DNA of 64,000 nucleotides from Porticoccaceae bacterium (lineage in GTDB: Bacteria; Pseudomonadota; Gammaproteobacteria; Pseudomonadales; Porticoccaceae): contig JABILI010000014.1 in the NCBI GenBank assembly GCA_018654575.1, positions 62,001 through 126,000 on the forward strand, in the 5' to 3' direction. The notes beneath the pieces are model-generated. The model saw only the letters and a program-made list of their open reading frames with translations, ran no database searches and was not told the DNA's origin. Made by a program: the position numbers and the translations under genes. This document shows positions 18,760 through 28,613 of the stretch, piece by piece. Every line of letters starts with the position of its first letter. Position 1 is the first letter of the stretch.

Positions 18760-18958
18760 TAGTATTCCTTAGCAATAATAAAAGTGTGTATAGCTACTAT
18801 TTTAGGGGGTAACGAGCCTGATTTAAACCAATCATTACTGATATTGCAAAAAGTTATGCTTTACCGAAATAAAAAAGCGCTATTTCTGGCTTTTTGTTTA
18901 TCCAAAAGCGCGCTAACGCTATACTTGAAACCTTCCTAGCCCGATCTTTGCAAAAACT

Positions 18959-20617
18959 ATGACTGACGTTGAAAAACCAATTAATTTTATCCAGCAGGTT
19001 ATTAATGCTGATCTTGCCGCCGGTCGGGTTAAAAAGGTCATTACCCGCTTCCCTCCAGAACCAAATGGCTATCTCCATATTGGTCATGCTAAATCAATGT
19101 GCGTCAATTTTGGTCTGGCTGAGCAGTATGGGGGCGTCTGTAATCTTCGGTTTGACGACACCAACCCGGAGAAGGAAGATGACGAATTCGTCCAAGCCAT
19201 CATCAAAGACGTTGAGTGGCTTGGCTTCGACCTAGGCAATGGCCCTTGCTATGCCTCTAACTACTTTGAGCAACTCTATATCTGGGCAAAACACTTGATT
19301 ACAGAAGGCAAAGCCTACATCTGTGAGCTCAATGCCGAGCAGATGCGTGAGTATCGGGGTACGTTGACCGAGGCTGGGAAAGACAGTCCGTTTAGAGAAA
19401 GAGCTGCCGCGGAAAGTCTAAGTTTAATCGAAGATATGCGCCTAGGTTTAATCAGCGAGGGTGCAATGACACTTCGTGCGAAGATCGATATGGCATCGCC
19501 AAATATTAATATGCGCGACCCAGTGTTGTATCGCATTAAAAAGATGGCTCATCAGCGCACAGGGGGTAAATGGAATATCTACCCATCCTATGATTTCGCC
19601 CATGGGCAGGAAGACGCAATAGAGGGAGTTACCCACTCGGTTTGCACCCTAGAATTTGCAGCTAATCGTCCTCTTTATGACTGGTTTACTGCTAACTTAC
19701 CCGTACCATCGGTTCCTAGGCAATATGAATTTGGACGACTAAATCTCAACTACACAGTTACCAGTAAGCGCAAGCTCAAACAGTTGGTAGACCAGAGTTA
19801 TGTGGAAGGTTGGGATGATCCGCGTATGCCGACTATCTCAGGCTTGCGCCGACGTGGCGTGAGTGCGGCTGCGATTCGAAACTTTTGTGACAGTTTGGCG
19901 GTTGCCAAAACCGACGGTACCGTCGACATGGCTCAGCTTGAACATTTCATTCGTGACGACCTTAATCGCAATGCCGGTCGCGCCATGTGTGTACTGAGGC
20001 CTCTGCTGATTACAATTAGCAACTATGAGGGTCAGGAGCAGTTCGATGTTTCTTGTCATCCTAACCGAGAAGATCTAGGGCAACGTAGTCTGGATTTTAG
20101 TCGGCAGATCTACATTGATCGATCGGACTTTAGCGAAGATACAAGTCTCGCTAGAAAAAAGTTTAAACGGCTCGTGATCGGAGATTATGTTCGCTTGCGT
20201 AGTGCCTATATTATCCGGGCGGACCAAGTCATTAAGAATGAGGCTGGCAAAATTATCGAAGTGATAGCAACCCTTGTGCCTGGCACGGTTGGACAGGATG
20301 CGCCGGACGGCATACGTGCTCGAGGCGTTGTTCACTGGGTTTCAAATGAAACGTCAGTAGACTGCCACGTTAATGTTTATGATCGTTTATTTGTCGAGGC
20401 AGCGCCTGATGAGGGTGATAAGAATTTTCTTGACTACCTTAACCCAGAATCGTTAGTCAAAATGAGTGGCTGTAAAGTGGAAGCGAGCCTTGCTGAAGCG
20501 ATCGTTGGAGAGCATTATCAGTTTGAGAGGGAAGGGTATTTCACTCGTGATAGCGGTGATTTAGACAATTTGGTGTTTAATTGTACTATTGGATTACGCG
20601 ATAACTGGAAAGTATAG
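18959..20617 (+). CDS. glnS: Glutamine--tRNA ligase
   Basis: GlnS charges tRNA-Gln directly, so this organism does not need the transamidation route for Gln. The 552-residue length matches E. coli. The class I HIGH motif appears in [17 protein letters not shown] and the second motif is [13 protein letters not shown]. coli has Met where this protein has Thr before SKRK, a mild change in the KMSKS-equivalent loop. [18 protein letters not shown] and [20 protein letters not shown] are the acceptor-binding region. cysS follows with one base between stop and start. Confidence 0.96.
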   Translation: MTDVEKPINFIQQVINADLAAGRVKKVITRFPPEPNGYLHIGHAKSMCVNFGLAEQYGGVCNLRFDDTNPEKEDDEFVQAIIKDVEWLGFDLGNGPCYASNYFEQLYIWAKHLITEGKAYICELNAEQMREYRGTLTEAGKDSPFRERAAAESLSLIEDMRLGLISEGAMTLRAKIDMASPNINMRDPVLYRIKKMAHQRTGGKWNIYPSYDFAHGQEDAIEGVTHSVCTLEFAANRPLYDWFTANLPVPSVPRQYEFGRLNLNYTVTSKRKLKQLVDQSYVEGWDDPRMPTISGLRRRGVSAAAIRNFCDSLAVAKTDGTVDMAQLEHFIRDDLNRNAGRAMCVLRPLLITISNYEGQEQFDVSCHPNREDLGQRSLDFSRQIYIDRSDFSEDTSLARKKFKRLVIGDYVRLRSAYIIRADQVIKNEAGKIIEVIATLVPGTVGQDAPDGIRARGVVHWVSNETSVDCHVNVYDRLFVEAAPDEGDKNFLDYLNPESLVKMSGCKVEASLAEAIVGEHYQFEREGYFTRDSGDLDNLVFNCTIGLRDNWKV

Positions 20618-20618
20618 A

Positions 20619-22007
20619 ATGACCGAAGCAACAAAAAGTTCGTTAGTGCTATACAACACTCTTAGACGAGAAAAAGCGCCGTTTGAACCGATCGATCCCG
20701 ACCGAATTACAATGTACGTGTGCGGCCCAACCGTCTACAACCGTGTGCATATCGGCAATGCTCGTCCTGCTGTGGTATTTGACACCCTGTTTCGTGTGTT
20801 ACAGAACGAGTATCCCAGGGTTGTCTATGCGCGCAACATTACTGACATTGATGACAAAATAATGGCTGCTGCAGCCGAGCTTAATGAAGATGTCTCGATC
20901 GTCTCTGCTCGATATTCAAAGGCTTACTTTGAGGACATGGCCGCGCTTAATAATCTTGAGCCCACCATTACTCCATATGCGACGCAACATATTCCGGAAA
21001 TGATCAGCATGACTAGCCTTTTGATCGAGAAAGGGCATGCCTATGAGGTTGATGATCATGTGCTGTTTGCTGTCCAATCAATGGATAGCTATGGTGAACT
21101 ATCCGGCCGTTCGTTGGACGACATGCTTGCTGGTGCGCGGGTCGAGGTGGCTGACTACAAACGTTATGCTGGCGACTTTGTGCTATGGAAACCGTCGACT
21201 GATCAGGAGCCGGGTTGGGACAGTCCCTGGGGAAAAGGCCGCCCAGGCTGGCACCTAGAGTGTTCTGCTATGACCGAAAAGCACCTCGGCGATACTATTG
21301 ATATCCACGCCGGTGGGCAAGATCTAATTTTCCCTCATCATGAGAACGAAATAGCGCAAAGCTGCTGTGCCCATAACGGTAAAGCGATGGCCAATGTTTG
21401 GATGCATAACGGCTTCATTAATATAGACGGCGAAAAAATGTCGAAATCGTTGGGCAACTTTCGCATGGTTAATGACCTACTAGACCAATACCCAGGTGAA
21501 GTCTTACGTTATGTCATTTTATCTGCACACTATCGTTCAGAGCAAAGCTTCAGCAAGGATCTTCTAGATAGCGCCTGGCGTTCACTTGATACCTTGTATG
21601 GTTACCTGCGCGGCGTTGACCACTGCGTTGCTACCATTGTTGCTGACAGCACAGGGTATAAGGCACTGCTAGATGATCTTAATACGCCTCTTGCCATCAG
21701 CGAATTGCATCGTCTGGGCAAACAGATGCGAGCCGCTGACGGTGTGCAACAGCAAGATTTACGCGCGGAGCTAGAGGGGCTTGGGTCTCTAATGGGTCTA
21801 CTGCAGCAGGATGCTGAAGAGTGGTTTACTCAAGCTAGAGGCTCTAATGATATCTCTAGTACCGAGATTGACGATATGATCGCCCAACGACAACAGGCTA
21901 AGGCCGATAAGAATTTCAGTGAGGCTGACCAAATTCGCCAAGATCTATTGTCACGTGGTGTGGTGCTTGAAGATAGTCGAGAAGGGACAACCTGGCGCCG
22001 TGGTTAG
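20619..22007 (+). CDS. cysS: Cysteine--tRNA ligase
   Basis: The start is placed at the ATG at 20619 (MTEATKSS), because the ten extra residues in the ORF track lie inside glnS. The protein of about 462 residues has the zinc Cys and HIGH motif in [19 protein letters not shown], the remaining zinc ligands in [13 protein letters not shown] and [12 protein letters not shown], and KMSKS in [11 protein letters not shown]. It is cytoplasmic and cotranscribed with glnS. This gene order with folD nearby is typical of gammaproteobacteria, although two other genes lie between cysS and folD here. Confidence 0.96.
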   Translation: MTEATKSSLVLYNTLRREKAPFEPIDPDRITMYVCGPTVYNRVHIGNARPAVVFDTLFRVLQNEYPRVVYARNITDIDDKIMAAAAELNEDVSIVSARYSKAYFEDMAALNNLEPTITPYATQHIPEMISMTSLLIEKGHAYEVDDHVLFAVQSMDSYGELSGRSLDDMLAGARVEVADYKRYAGDFVLWKPSTDQEPGWDSPWGKGRPGWHLECSAMTEKHLGDTIDIHAGGQDLIFPHHENEIAQSCCAHNGKAMANVWMHNGFINIDGEKMSKSLGNFRMVNDLLDQYPGEVLRYVILSAHYRSEQSFSKDLLDSAWRSLDTLYGYLRGVDHCVATIVADSTGYKALLDDLNTPLAISELHRLGKQMRAADGVQQQDLRAELEGLGSLMGLLQQDAEEWFTQARGSNDISSTEIDDMIAQRQQAKADKNFSEADQIRQDLLSRGVVLEDSREGTTWRRG

Positions 22008-22016
22008 GTTAATAGA

Positions 22017-22784
22017 TCATATCGTCGCCAGTAACTCTTCAATTTCAAAAGTTTCAAGCATATCGACGCCTCGCGCCAATAAGGCATACCCTAACTCTCG
22101 ACTACCAACTTCATAGGCGACTAAGGTGGTGTTAGCCAAGCTCTCTATGCTGGTGAGATCGCATTCTGGGGGGATAATATGATGATCGGTATAAATAAAG
22201 TCAGGTTTGACAGCTTTAACCTCGTCAGAATAAAGGTCATCCCAACTTCTTAAGACTAGGCCCACCAACGGCCAGCCATTCTGTCTCGCGCCTAAAGCCA
22301 GCGAATAATCAAAACTCATAATAACGGCTCTATTGACAACCGGGCGTAATATCTCTTGCACTGACGCTAGGATAACCTCTCGGCCGCAATGCTCAATAGA
22401 CTCATCCTTTAGTTCGACAAAGGCCTTAACCTCAGGATTGTCTTCCAAAATGGTTACTAGGTGCTCTAACGGCGATATTTTCTCATCTATAAAGCAGCTA
22501 CCCAATCGCTCTAGTTCATACGCGGGGTAACGCAGCAACTCATCTCTAGCGCAATTAAATACATCCTTATCAGACCCGCTAACCCTCGATAAATTTGTGT
22601 CATGGTAAATAATGGGCAGTTTATCTTGGCTAAACTGCACGTCTAACTCTACAAAGAGAGCGCCAGCCTTTATTGCTTGGGTAATCGATAGAGCGGTGTT
22701 TTCGGGATATTTCGCCCGATATCCACGGTGTGCGACCAGTTTTTCGGCGCTAAGAGCGATAGCAGGGTGTTTTTTTATAGACAT
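22017..22784 (-). CDS. Glycerophosphodiester phosphodiesterase family protein
   Basis: The ATG at 22784 (MSIKKHPA) is preferred to the GTG five codons upstream. The GDPD catalytic motifs are present: LVAHRGYRAKYPENTALS (HRG and ENT), FVELDVQFSQDKLPIIYHD (ExD and HD) and a Lys/Glu pair in AFVELKDES. Such TIM-barrel enzymes release glycerol 3-phosphate from deacylated phospholipids. There is no signal peptide, so the protein is cytoplasmic, like UgpQ. It is convergent with cysS with nine bases between. Confidence 0.85.
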   Translation of the reverse strand: MSIKKHPAIALSAEKLVAHRGYRAKYPENTALSITQAIKAGALFVELDVQFSQDKLPIIYHDTNLSRVSGSDKDVFNCARDELLRYPAYELERLGSCFIDEKISPLEHLVTILEDNPEVKAFVELKDESIEHCGREVILASVQEILRPVVNRAVIMSFDYSLALGARQNGWPLVGLVLRSWDDLYSDEVKAVKPDFIYTDHHIIPPECDLTSIESLANTTLVAYEVGSRELGYALLARGVDMLETFEIEELLATI

Positions 22785-22860
22785 TGACAGTGATCTCACG
22801 GTTCAAATTTGGTCTCGGTAAATGGTATCCTTACCGCACTCTAACAACAAGGATTCACAC

Positions 22861-23613
22861 ATGCCTCTGGTGCTTTTTGAAATTCGAGACAACATAGCGT
22901 TATTAACTCTAAATAATCCAGAGAAGCGTAATATGCTCACGTTGGAAGTCTGCGAGATGATCGTCGATTATGTGGCTCAGGCAGAGCAGCAGCCTGATGT
23001 AAAAGCGCTAATAGTGACTGGTAATGGGCCAACCTTTTGTGCAGGTGGCCAGCTTACCGATATAACGGCTGACCAATTAATACTCGAAAATATCTATAGT
23101 GGTTTTCTGAGCATTGCGCAATGTGAGCTGCCAACCATCGCGGCCGTTAATGGCCCAGCGGTAGGCGCAGGTTTCAATATGGCAGTGGGCTGTGATGTTC
23201 GTATAGTGACCGAAAAAGCTCGGTTTGAGCCTCGGTTCTTCGGTCTAGGATTACACCCTGGCGGCGGCAATAGCTGGATGTTACGTCAACTAGTGAACTG
23301 GAATACAGCGGCAGGCATGTTGTTATTTTCTCAATCGATTACTGGTCAAGAAGCCGTCGATAAAGGACTTGCATGGAAGTGCGTCAAACAGAACGAGTTG
23401 GTCGAAGCAGCTTTTGACTTCACAGCTAACATCCGTGACCTACCCAAAGAGCTCCTGCTAAGAACCAAGCAAACGCTCCGACAGGCTGGTGGCACTAATG
23501 AGCACAACGAAATTGTTAACTTAGAAACTGCGCAGCAGGTCTGGTCAATAAACCAGCCTTACGCAAAAAACGCAATTTCAGCGATGATCGATAAAATTAG
23601 CAGCAAAACCTAG
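22861..23613 (+). CDS. Crotonase-fold protein lacking the usual hydratase glutamates
   Basis: The ATG at 22861 follows an AAGGA site and gives a 250-residue protein starting MPLVLFEI; the ORF-track start is 13 codons too early. The crotonase fold is clear from [24 protein letters not shown] and [21 protein letters not shown]. At the two catalytic Glu positions of enoyl-CoA hydratase the aligned residues are Phe ([17 protein letters not shown]) and Gly (NTAAGMLLF). A standard hydration reaction is therefore doubtful. Related 'GLHPGGG' crotonases are widespread but poorly described. It overlaps the end of folD by four bases. Confidence 0.8.
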   Translation: MPLVLFEIRDNIALLTLNNPEKRNMLTLEVCEMIVDYVAQAEQQPDVKALIVTGNGPTFCAGGQLTDITADQLILENIYSGFLSIAQCELPTIAAVNGPAVGAGFNMAVGCDVRIVTEKARFEPRFFGLGLHPGGGNSWMLRQLVNWNTAAGMLLFSQSITGQEAVDKGLAWKCVKQNELVEAAFDFTANIRDLPKELLLRTKQTLRQAGGTNEHNEIVNLETAQQVWSINQPYAKNAISAMIDKISSKT

Positions 23614-24461
23614 CCCTTAAGTAAGGCTTTCTCTGCCGCTATAACAGACTGCTGTATTAGCGTATTAATGGTCATCGGCCCAACACCGCCGGGAACGGGC
23701 GTGTATGCCGCGGCACGGTCAACCAGTGGGGTCAATTCAATATCACCAACACCACCTGGGTGATAACCCGCATCAACCACAACAGCCCCGTCTTTAATCC
23801 AGTCGGCTTGAATGAACTCTGGACGGCCGACGGCACCAACAACAATATCGGCTTGCTTAATTAAAGCTTGGAGGTTCTGCGTTTTAGAGTGGCAGATCGT
23901 TACCGTCGCATTAGCATTTAACAGCATCAAAGCCATTGGTTTTCCGAGAATAGGGCTCCTGCCAACCACCACCGCATGTTTTCCTGCTAACTCAATATCA
24001 TAGGCCTCTAGGATCCGCATAATGCCCTGAGGTGTTGCCGATCCATAAGCCTCTTCATCCATTGCCATGCGGCCAAAGCCGTGACAGGTCACTCCATCGA
24101 CATCTTTGGCGATATTAATCTGATCAAAACAGGCGCGCTCATCAATCTGCGAAGGTACTGGATGCTGCAGCAGAATTCCGTGGCAATTAGGGTTGCTATT
24201 AAGCTCATCGATCTGAGCCAGTAATTCTCGTGTTGACGTATGTGCAGGCATCTCGACGGCAATAGATTCCATGCCTACTCGCTTACAAGCGTTTTGCTTC
24301 ATCTTGACATAGGTTGCTGAAGCCGGATCGGCCCCGACTAAGATAGTGGCTAATATAGGCGCTTGACCGCCATTTTTTTGTTTAAGTTCGGCCACGCGGC
24401 CAGCTAGATCAGCCTCAGATTGAGTCGACAAAGATTTTCCATCAAGAATTAGAGCAGGCAT
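23610..24461 (-). CDS. folD: Bifunctional methylenetetrahydrofolate dehydrogenase/cyclohydrolase
   Basis: FolD interconverts 5,10-methylene-THF and 10-formyl-THF. The start at 24461 (MPALILDGK) has a good AAAAGGAAAAAC leader; the 20 extra residues of the ORF track are not family-like. Signatures are [16 protein letters not shown] (active-site Tyr and Lys), [22 protein letters not shown] (Asp), [17 protein letters not shown] and [14 protein letters not shown]. The length of 283 residues is usual. It is transcribed alone on the minus strand. Confidence 0.95.
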   Translation of the reverse strand: MPALILDGKSLSTQSEADLAGRVAELKQKNGGQAPILATILVGADPASATYVKMKQNACKRVGMESIAVEMPAHTSTRELLAQIDELNSNPNCHGILLQHPVPSQIDERACFDQINIAKDVDGVTCHGFGRMAMDEEAYGSATPQGIMRILEAYDIELAGKHAVVVGRSPILGKPMALMLLNANATVTICHSKTQNLQALIKQADIVVGAVGRPEFIQADWIKDGAVVVDAGYHPGGVGDIELTPLVDRAAAYTPVPGGVGPMTINTLIQQSVIAAEKALLKG

Positions 24462-24630
24462 TGTTTTTCCTTTTAACGGGGCAGATTTTGGTTGGCGGCT
24501 AAGGTAGCGAAGGATAACCAATTACGCAAGCCTTTGGGCATCCTAAAAACGACATAAAATTAGCTTTCATCACCTAAATAGAGCCAATCTGCGCCCACCG
24601 AGCCGACATCAAACGCCTTAACCGGCGCGT

Positions 24631-25644
24631 CTATATCAGATAACCCTGGGCCATCTCTTCGCTGGTGGCCCACAGACGCTCTGCCATTGGCTTATCGAAT
24701 ATGTGGTTATCTCCACTGACGGTAACCGCATTGCAGTCCTCGAAATAGGCGCCACTGACTCCCTCGAGAGCGGGATTGGTAGCCACATAAACCTGAGTGG
24801 CAGCCCCCTCCTGGGGTGTTTTAGCAATAAGGCCGCCAAACCAGTCAAACCCTTTGCGCAGAACTGCAGGAGCGGTGCGAGCGATATTGGTTTTGACCAA
24901 TCCGGGGTGAATAACATTGGAAGTAACGCTGGAGCCCTCTAACCGTGCGGCCAATTCAAGGGAAAACAAGGCATTGGCCAACTTGGATCGGCCGTAAGCT
25001 TCCTGGGAATCAAATAGGCCTTCACCTCGAAGATTGTCAAAGTCTATGCCCACCGCAGGTGCCTGCACATAGGCAGAGCGACTTCCCACATTGATAATAC
25101 GCCCAGCCTGAGCCTGTTTCACCAGGGGCATTAACCTGTTTACTAACACGAAGTGACCCAGATGATTAATCGCAAATATTTTCTCAACACCATTGACCAA
25201 TTCCAATTCGCCAAAGGTGTTAATGCCCGCATTACACACTAAGATATCGATCGGAAGGCCAAGGCCGGCAACCGTGTCTGCGCACTCTACGACGGATTGT
25301 AAGCTGGACAACTCCAAGACCACCGGAGTTGTTCTACCCGGGACGCCGGAACAGGCTTTACTGGCTTTCTCAAGGGTTCTACCAGTACCGATAACATGTG
25401 CGCCGCGCATCGCTAGCACTCTCATGGTCTCGAGACCCAAGCCGGAATTACAACCGGTGACTAAGGCTGTCTTTCCTGTTAGGTCTAATCCTAAGGTGAC
25501 CTCCTCAGCTGTCGATGTAGCACCGAAGTTACTCACCGGGTAACTATTATCAATAGTTACAACCGGCCCATCTGCACCGCAGCTCACTATCATGGGCGCT
25601 GCCGCCAACGCCGTCGCCCCATACAAAAACTGTCGCCTGTCCAT
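24631..25644 (-). CDS. Tat-exported short-chain dehydrogenase/reductase
   Basis: The ATG at 25644 follows AGAGAGGGTGAAA. The protein begins MDRRQFLYGATALAAAP, a twin-arginine signal ending near a Cys (IVSCG), so it is probably exported folded with its cofactor and possibly lipidated. The SDR core has TGCNSGLGLETMRVLA (NAD(P) binding), LVCNAGINTFG, the Ser in NVGSRSAYV and the catalytic YGRSKLANALF. The arrangement resembles the retinol dehydrogenase / protochlorophyllide reductase-like branch. The substrate is unknown. An exported SDR is less common than a cytoplasmic one. Confidence 0.82.
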   Translation of the reverse strand: MDRRQFLYGATALAAAPMIVSCGADGPVVTIDNSYPVSNFGATSTAEEVTLGLDLTGKTALVTGCNSGLGLETMRVLAMRGAHVIGTGRTLEKASKACSGVPGRTTPVVLELSSLQSVVECADTVAGLGLPIDILVCNAGINTFGELELVNGVEKIFAINHLGHFVLVNRLMPLVKQAQAGRIINVGSRSAYVQAPAVGIDFDNLRGEGLFDSQEAYGRSKLANALFSLELAARLEGSSVTSNVIHPGLVKTNIARTAPAVLRKGFDWFGGLIAKTPQEGAATQVYVATNPALEGVSGAYFEDCNAVTVSGDNHIFDKPMAERLWATSEEMAQGYLI

Positions 25645-25755
25645 TTTCACCCTCTCTTTGGTCTTAATATATGACCACAGATTAATTTGCGAACTAAATA
25701 GAACCTAACGTATCTTGCTCCAATTCGTTGACCTTATAATCAATCAAATATCAGT

Positions 25756-26988
25756 TTAGATAACAGATTTCAAAGCGTCAATTAAGCGGATAACTTCCGC
25801 TTTACTCGTATAATGCACAAAGGAAAGGCGCACAACCCCTTGATCAGGAGGTATGCCCAGAGCTTCCATCAGCCTATACGCATAGCAGTTGCCATTCGCT
25901 ATACCAATACGCTGCTCTGCTAGCTTGGCCGCGACGTCAGCAGGATCAGTGCCATCGACCGTAAAGGAAAGGGTAGGGGCTCGATTCTGAGTAACAGTCT
26001 TACCTATTAGGTTAATACCTTTGCGCAGCCTTAGAAACTCTAGCAAGGGCTCCAAATTCTCAATTTCGGCATTGTGAAGTAATGCGCCTACTCGATCTGT
26101 TTTGGAGGACAGTAACTTTTCGCTGTCACTAAAATGATGCGCATCAATCGCCTCGAAATAATCAATGACCCCATTAACTGACGCGATCTGCGCATGATCG
26201 GGCCCCGCGGGTGTAAACCGACTCGTAGCAGAACCCACATTGAAAAAATGTGCCTGGCTAGGTAGTGTTTTATTAACAGCCTCACGCATCACCATAACGC
26301 CAAGATGCGGCCCATAGACCTTATAGAGCGAGAAAAAGTAGATATCAGCTCCCAGCGCGTCCACATTGGGAAGACCATGGCCGGCATAGGAAACACCGTC
26401 AACAAACGCCAGAGCACCCGCAGCATGAATTTTATCTGCCCACTTACGTACTGGGTTAATACTGCCCACTATATTTGAGCAATGGGTAAAAGCCACTACG
26501 CGAGTCTTCTCATTAAGAAGGGCATCTAATCCTTTGTCCTCTAACTCTGCTGTTTCAGGATTAACTTGCCACTCTCGAATAACAATACCCGCTGCTTCCA
26601 AACGCCTCCAAACACCAATGTTCGCCTCATGATCCTGGTTAGTAACAATAACTTCATCACCGGCTTCCAGGTGCTCTCTTAATGCTTGTGACACCACATA
26701 ACTATTTTGAGAGGTTGAGGCACCAAAATGCACCTCATCGGCTGCAACATTAAGCCACGACGCCATGCGCTCTCGACCATGCGTCATTTTTATGCCCGCA
26801 TCCACAGACGGTTCAAATCCATAGTAAGGCTGAACTTTAGTCGCTGTGTAGTAGCGATGCAGTGCGTCGATCATTTGACGGCAGGCATATGAACCGCCAG
26901 CGTTCTCAAAATGGGCAAAATCTTTTAGCGTTGGTTCGCTAAATGCAGGAAATTGCTTCCTTACAAAATCTATATCTAAGTAAGTCAT
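25756..26988 (-). CDS. Cysteine desulfurase-like PLP enzyme (aminotransferase class V)
   Basis: This 410-residue enzyme has the fold type I PLP pattern: HFGASTSQNSYVVSQAL (phosphate binding), VIVTNQDHEANIGVW, VVAFTHCSNIVGSINP, ALAFVDGVSYAGHGL (Asp) and the Schiff-base Lys in YFFSLYKVYGPHLGVMV. It belongs to the group annotated as 'cysteine desulfurase-like', distinct from IscS and SufS. No suf or isc gene is near, so a role in iron-sulfur assembly is not supported. It is a single gene on the minus strand with an 87-base gap upstream... the next gene upstream is the SDR's opposite flank, a small membrane protein. Confidence 0.82.
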   Translation of the reverse strand: MTYLDIDFVRKQFPAFSEPTLKDFAHFENAGGSYACRQMIDALHRYYTATKVQPYYGFEPSVDAGIKMTHGRERMASWLNVAADEVHFGASTSQNSYVVSQALREHLEAGDEVIVTNQDHEANIGVWRRLEAAGIVIREWQVNPETAELEDKGLDALLNEKTRVVAFTHCSNIVGSINPVRKWADKIHAAGALAFVDGVSYAGHGLPNVDALGADIYFFSLYKVYGPHLGVMVMREAVNKTLPSQAHFFNVGSATSRFTPAGPDHAQIASVNGVIDYFEAIDAHHFSDSEKLLSSKTDRVGALLHNAEIENLEPLLEFLRLRKGINLIGKTVTQNRAPTLSFTVDGTDPADVAAKLAEQRIGIANGNCYAYRLMEALGIPPDQGVVRLSFVHYTSKAEVIRLIDALKSVI

Positions 26989-27040
26989 CAGTGGTCTCGT
27001 TATTTAAGCGAAATAAACATGTGCGGTTAGATTCTTTGAT

Positions 27041-27244
27041 TCAACTTTTCTTACCCGCTTCAAAATCCTTCAGTAACTGTTTTCCCACGACACCAATGAT
27101 AAATGCCACCAAAAAAGGGATCCAACTGTCTTGGTAAAAGAAAGCCTGCATAAAGAAATAAACAGCTGAAAAAGTACCTATAATCCACAACCAGCCAAAT
27201 AGATTACCCATGGAATCACGCTTCATTAGTTCTGCTATCTTCAT
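27041..27244 (-). CDS. Small two-helix membrane protein of unknown function
   Basis: The 67-residue protein has two hydrophobic segments (FGWLWIIGTFSAVYFFMQAF and WIPFLVAFIIGVVG) between short charged ends (MKIAELMKRDSMGN and KQLLKDFEAGKKS). An AGGAGAG sequence lies just upstream of the ATG. It is on the same strand as the cysteine desulfurase-like gene, which begins 52 bases downstream. No family could be recognised. Confidence 0.6.
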   Translation of the reverse strand: MKIAELMKRDSMGNLFGWLWIIGTFSAVYFFMQAFFYQDSWIPFLVAFIIGVVGKQLLKDFEAGKKS

Positions 27245-27498
27245 GTAGCTCTCCTTTTTTTGATTAATAATAACCGAATAGGTAATCTAATCAACCTAGA
27301 AATAGATCAAGATTACCAGTATCCCAAAAGCCCTTTTCTATAACCCTCAAGAACTCCTCTCTCAGCTAATAAGCGTGAGGCGCAAAAGATTAGAACTATC
27401 CATAACGAGGGTTTCGCAACAAAGTTAAGTGCCTGGCACAATCCTAGTTAGGATAAGCTGATGCTAACTCATAATGAAATGTTCAGCGGGATTTCAAA

Positions 27499-28062
27499 TT
27501 AGTTTACCTCGAGACGATAGGATTTGTCCGTATCCCTCAAAGTGTCCTTACGAGCCGCCGCCGCGAGCGAGCTGTTCGCTATAGCCAACCCGCGCTTAAT
27601 TCGCTCATGATAAAGCCTTTCTATCAGCCACGCCAAAGGGCCTTGCATAACTTCGTGATGAATTAATTGAGTGCCGCCATTAGCTGTCAAAGATAACCAG
27701 CGACAGCGCTTGCCGTTAGCTAAAAACTTAAACCAGCTATATGTATCCCAACACAGTTCTTGTTCCGGCTTCACCGACAAGACTAGGCTTTTTACATATC
27801 GTACTTCGTCATCAAGATGAGCTTCAACCACTAACACCTCACCTTCAGCCAGTATGCCCGTCACAGTGGGCGAATAACGATTCCACTGCGGGTAGCCATC
27901 GAGATTGACGAGCAAGTCCCATACCGTTGATGGTTTTGCCTCAATATCAATGGTATGACTCACCTCCCAATCAGTGTCGATCAACCAAGACAAAACAATC
28001 ACAGTCAATGCGAAGGTTAACAACAAATATTTTATTATTCCTGATTTCAAGAAATGCTCCAC
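27499..28062 (-). CDS. SRPBCC (START/polyketide cyclase-like) protein with N-terminal anchor
   Basis: The 187-residue protein has an N-terminal hydrophobic helix (YLLLTFALTVIVLSWLI). An SRPBCC domain follows, starting WEVSHTIDIEAKPSTVWDLL and then NLDGYPQWNRYSPTVTG, the usual first strand and helix of this lipid-binding fold. The end of the domain (LIHHEVMQGPLAWLIE) also fits. These domains bind hydrophobic ligands; the ligand here is unknown. It is monocistronic and followed upstream by the tRNA cluster. Confidence 0.75.
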   Translation of the reverse strand: MEHFLKSGIIKYLLLTFALTVIVLSWLIDTDWEVSHTIDIEAKPSTVWDLLVNLDGYPQWNRYSPTVTGILAEGEVLVVEAHLDDEVRYVKSLVLSVKPEQELCWDTYSWFKFLANGKRCRWLSLTANGGTQLIHHEVMQGPLAWLIERLYHERIKRGLAIANSSLAAAARKDTLRDTDKSYRLEVN

Positions 28063-28249
28063 ATGTTGAGGATATTCGGCAATGATTCAAGGTGATTACT
28101 TGGGGTCAACAAAAGGGGTGTTTCAGATACATTAGCGCGCGAAGATCGAGTTTGCCACTTTATAGAGATGTTTTTTAAAAAATACTGCCAAATTTAAGAT
28201 ATTTTTGATACCAAATGGCGCCAAGTGGATGGTCTATTTGAAGCATTAA

Positions 28250-28325
28250 TGGGGTGGACGACGGGGATTGAACCCGCGACCACCGGAATCACAATCCGGG
28301 GCTCTACCAACTGAGCTACGTCCAC
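28250..28325 (-). tRNA. tRNA-His (GTG)
   Basis: The minus strand folds as a full cloverleaf with acceptor GTGGACG/CGTCCAC, D-arm AGCTCAGTTGGTAGAG, anticodon arm CCGGA-TTGTGAT-TCCGG and T-arm with GGTTCGAATCC. The anticodon is GTG. A G at 28326 gives the extra G(-1) of tRNA-His, facing the discriminator C, and CCA is encoded. It is the last gene of a former Pro-Arg-His operon. Confidence 0.97.
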
Positions 28326-28384
28326 CATTAAAGCGGTATATATTTGAGAAGTTATACGTTTAAACCAGTACAGACAAAAAACCT

Positions 28385-28461
28385 TGGTCCGCCCACCAGG
28401 GCTCGAACCTGGAACCTTCCGCTTAGAAGGCGGATGCTCTATCCAATTGAGCTATGGGCGG
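28385..28461 (-). tRNA. tRNA-Arg (TCT)
   Basis: The minus strand folds as a cloverleaf with acceptor CCGCCCA/TGGGCGG, anticodon arm TCCGC-CTTCTAA-GCGGA (anticodon TCT) and T-arm GGTTCGAGCCC, with CCA encoded. It is 59 bases upstream of tRNA-His. Its own 5' side lies 21 bases from the left att repeat of the integrated element. Confidence 0.97.
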
Positions 28462-28482
28462 CATAGCTTTCAAGCCGGAAAG

Positions 28483-28500
28483 TTGGTCGGGGATGAGGGA
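28483..28500. repeat. Left attachment repeat of the integrated element
   Basis: TTGGTCGGGGATGAGGGA occurs here and again, perfectly and in the same orientation, at 50230-50247, where it is the 3' end of tRNA-Pro including CCA. The flanking bases differ at both sides. This is the expected product of tyrosine-recombinase integration into a tRNA 3' end. The left copy is a tRNA fragment only. Confidence 0.93.
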
Positions 28501-28526
28501 CACTAAGCCAAAACACCCTTAAACCC

Positions 28527-28554
28527 TTTACACTGCTACAGGTCTACTTCTCAA
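28527..28554 (-). promoter_or_regulatory. Candidate outward promoter towards tRNA-Arg and tRNA-His
   Basis: On the minus strand TTGAGA (-35, 28549-28554) is followed after 16 bases by TGTAAA (-10, 28527-28532). Transcription would start near 28520 and run through the att repeat into tRNA-Arg and tRNA-His. A second -10-like TACAAT is at 28558-28563 but has no good -35. The match is moderate, so this is a candidate only. Confidence 0.35.
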
Positions 28555-28565
28555 GCTATTGTATG

Positions 28566-28586
28566 TGTCTAGAAAACTGTCTAGAA
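28566..28586 (+). repeat. Left copy of 21-bp subterminal repeat (probable integrase arm site)
   Basis: TGTCTAGAAAACTGTCTAGAA consists of two TGTCTAGAA units separated by AAC. The identical 21 bases occur at 50160-50180 in the same orientation. It lies between the att repeat and the integrase start codon, so it may also sit in the integrase promoter. Tyrosine recombinases commonly bind such arm-type sites near both ends. Confidence 0.8.
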
Positions 28587-28613
28587 TCTTCCCTTACCTT
28601 GGGAGGTCATACA

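Noticed and set aside
18872-18895. AAAAAGC...GCTTTTT hairpin upstream of glnS
   Set aside because: The stem is mostly A-T with a 10-base loop and lies ahead of both divergent genes, so it is not a credible terminator; attenuation has no supporting leader peptide.
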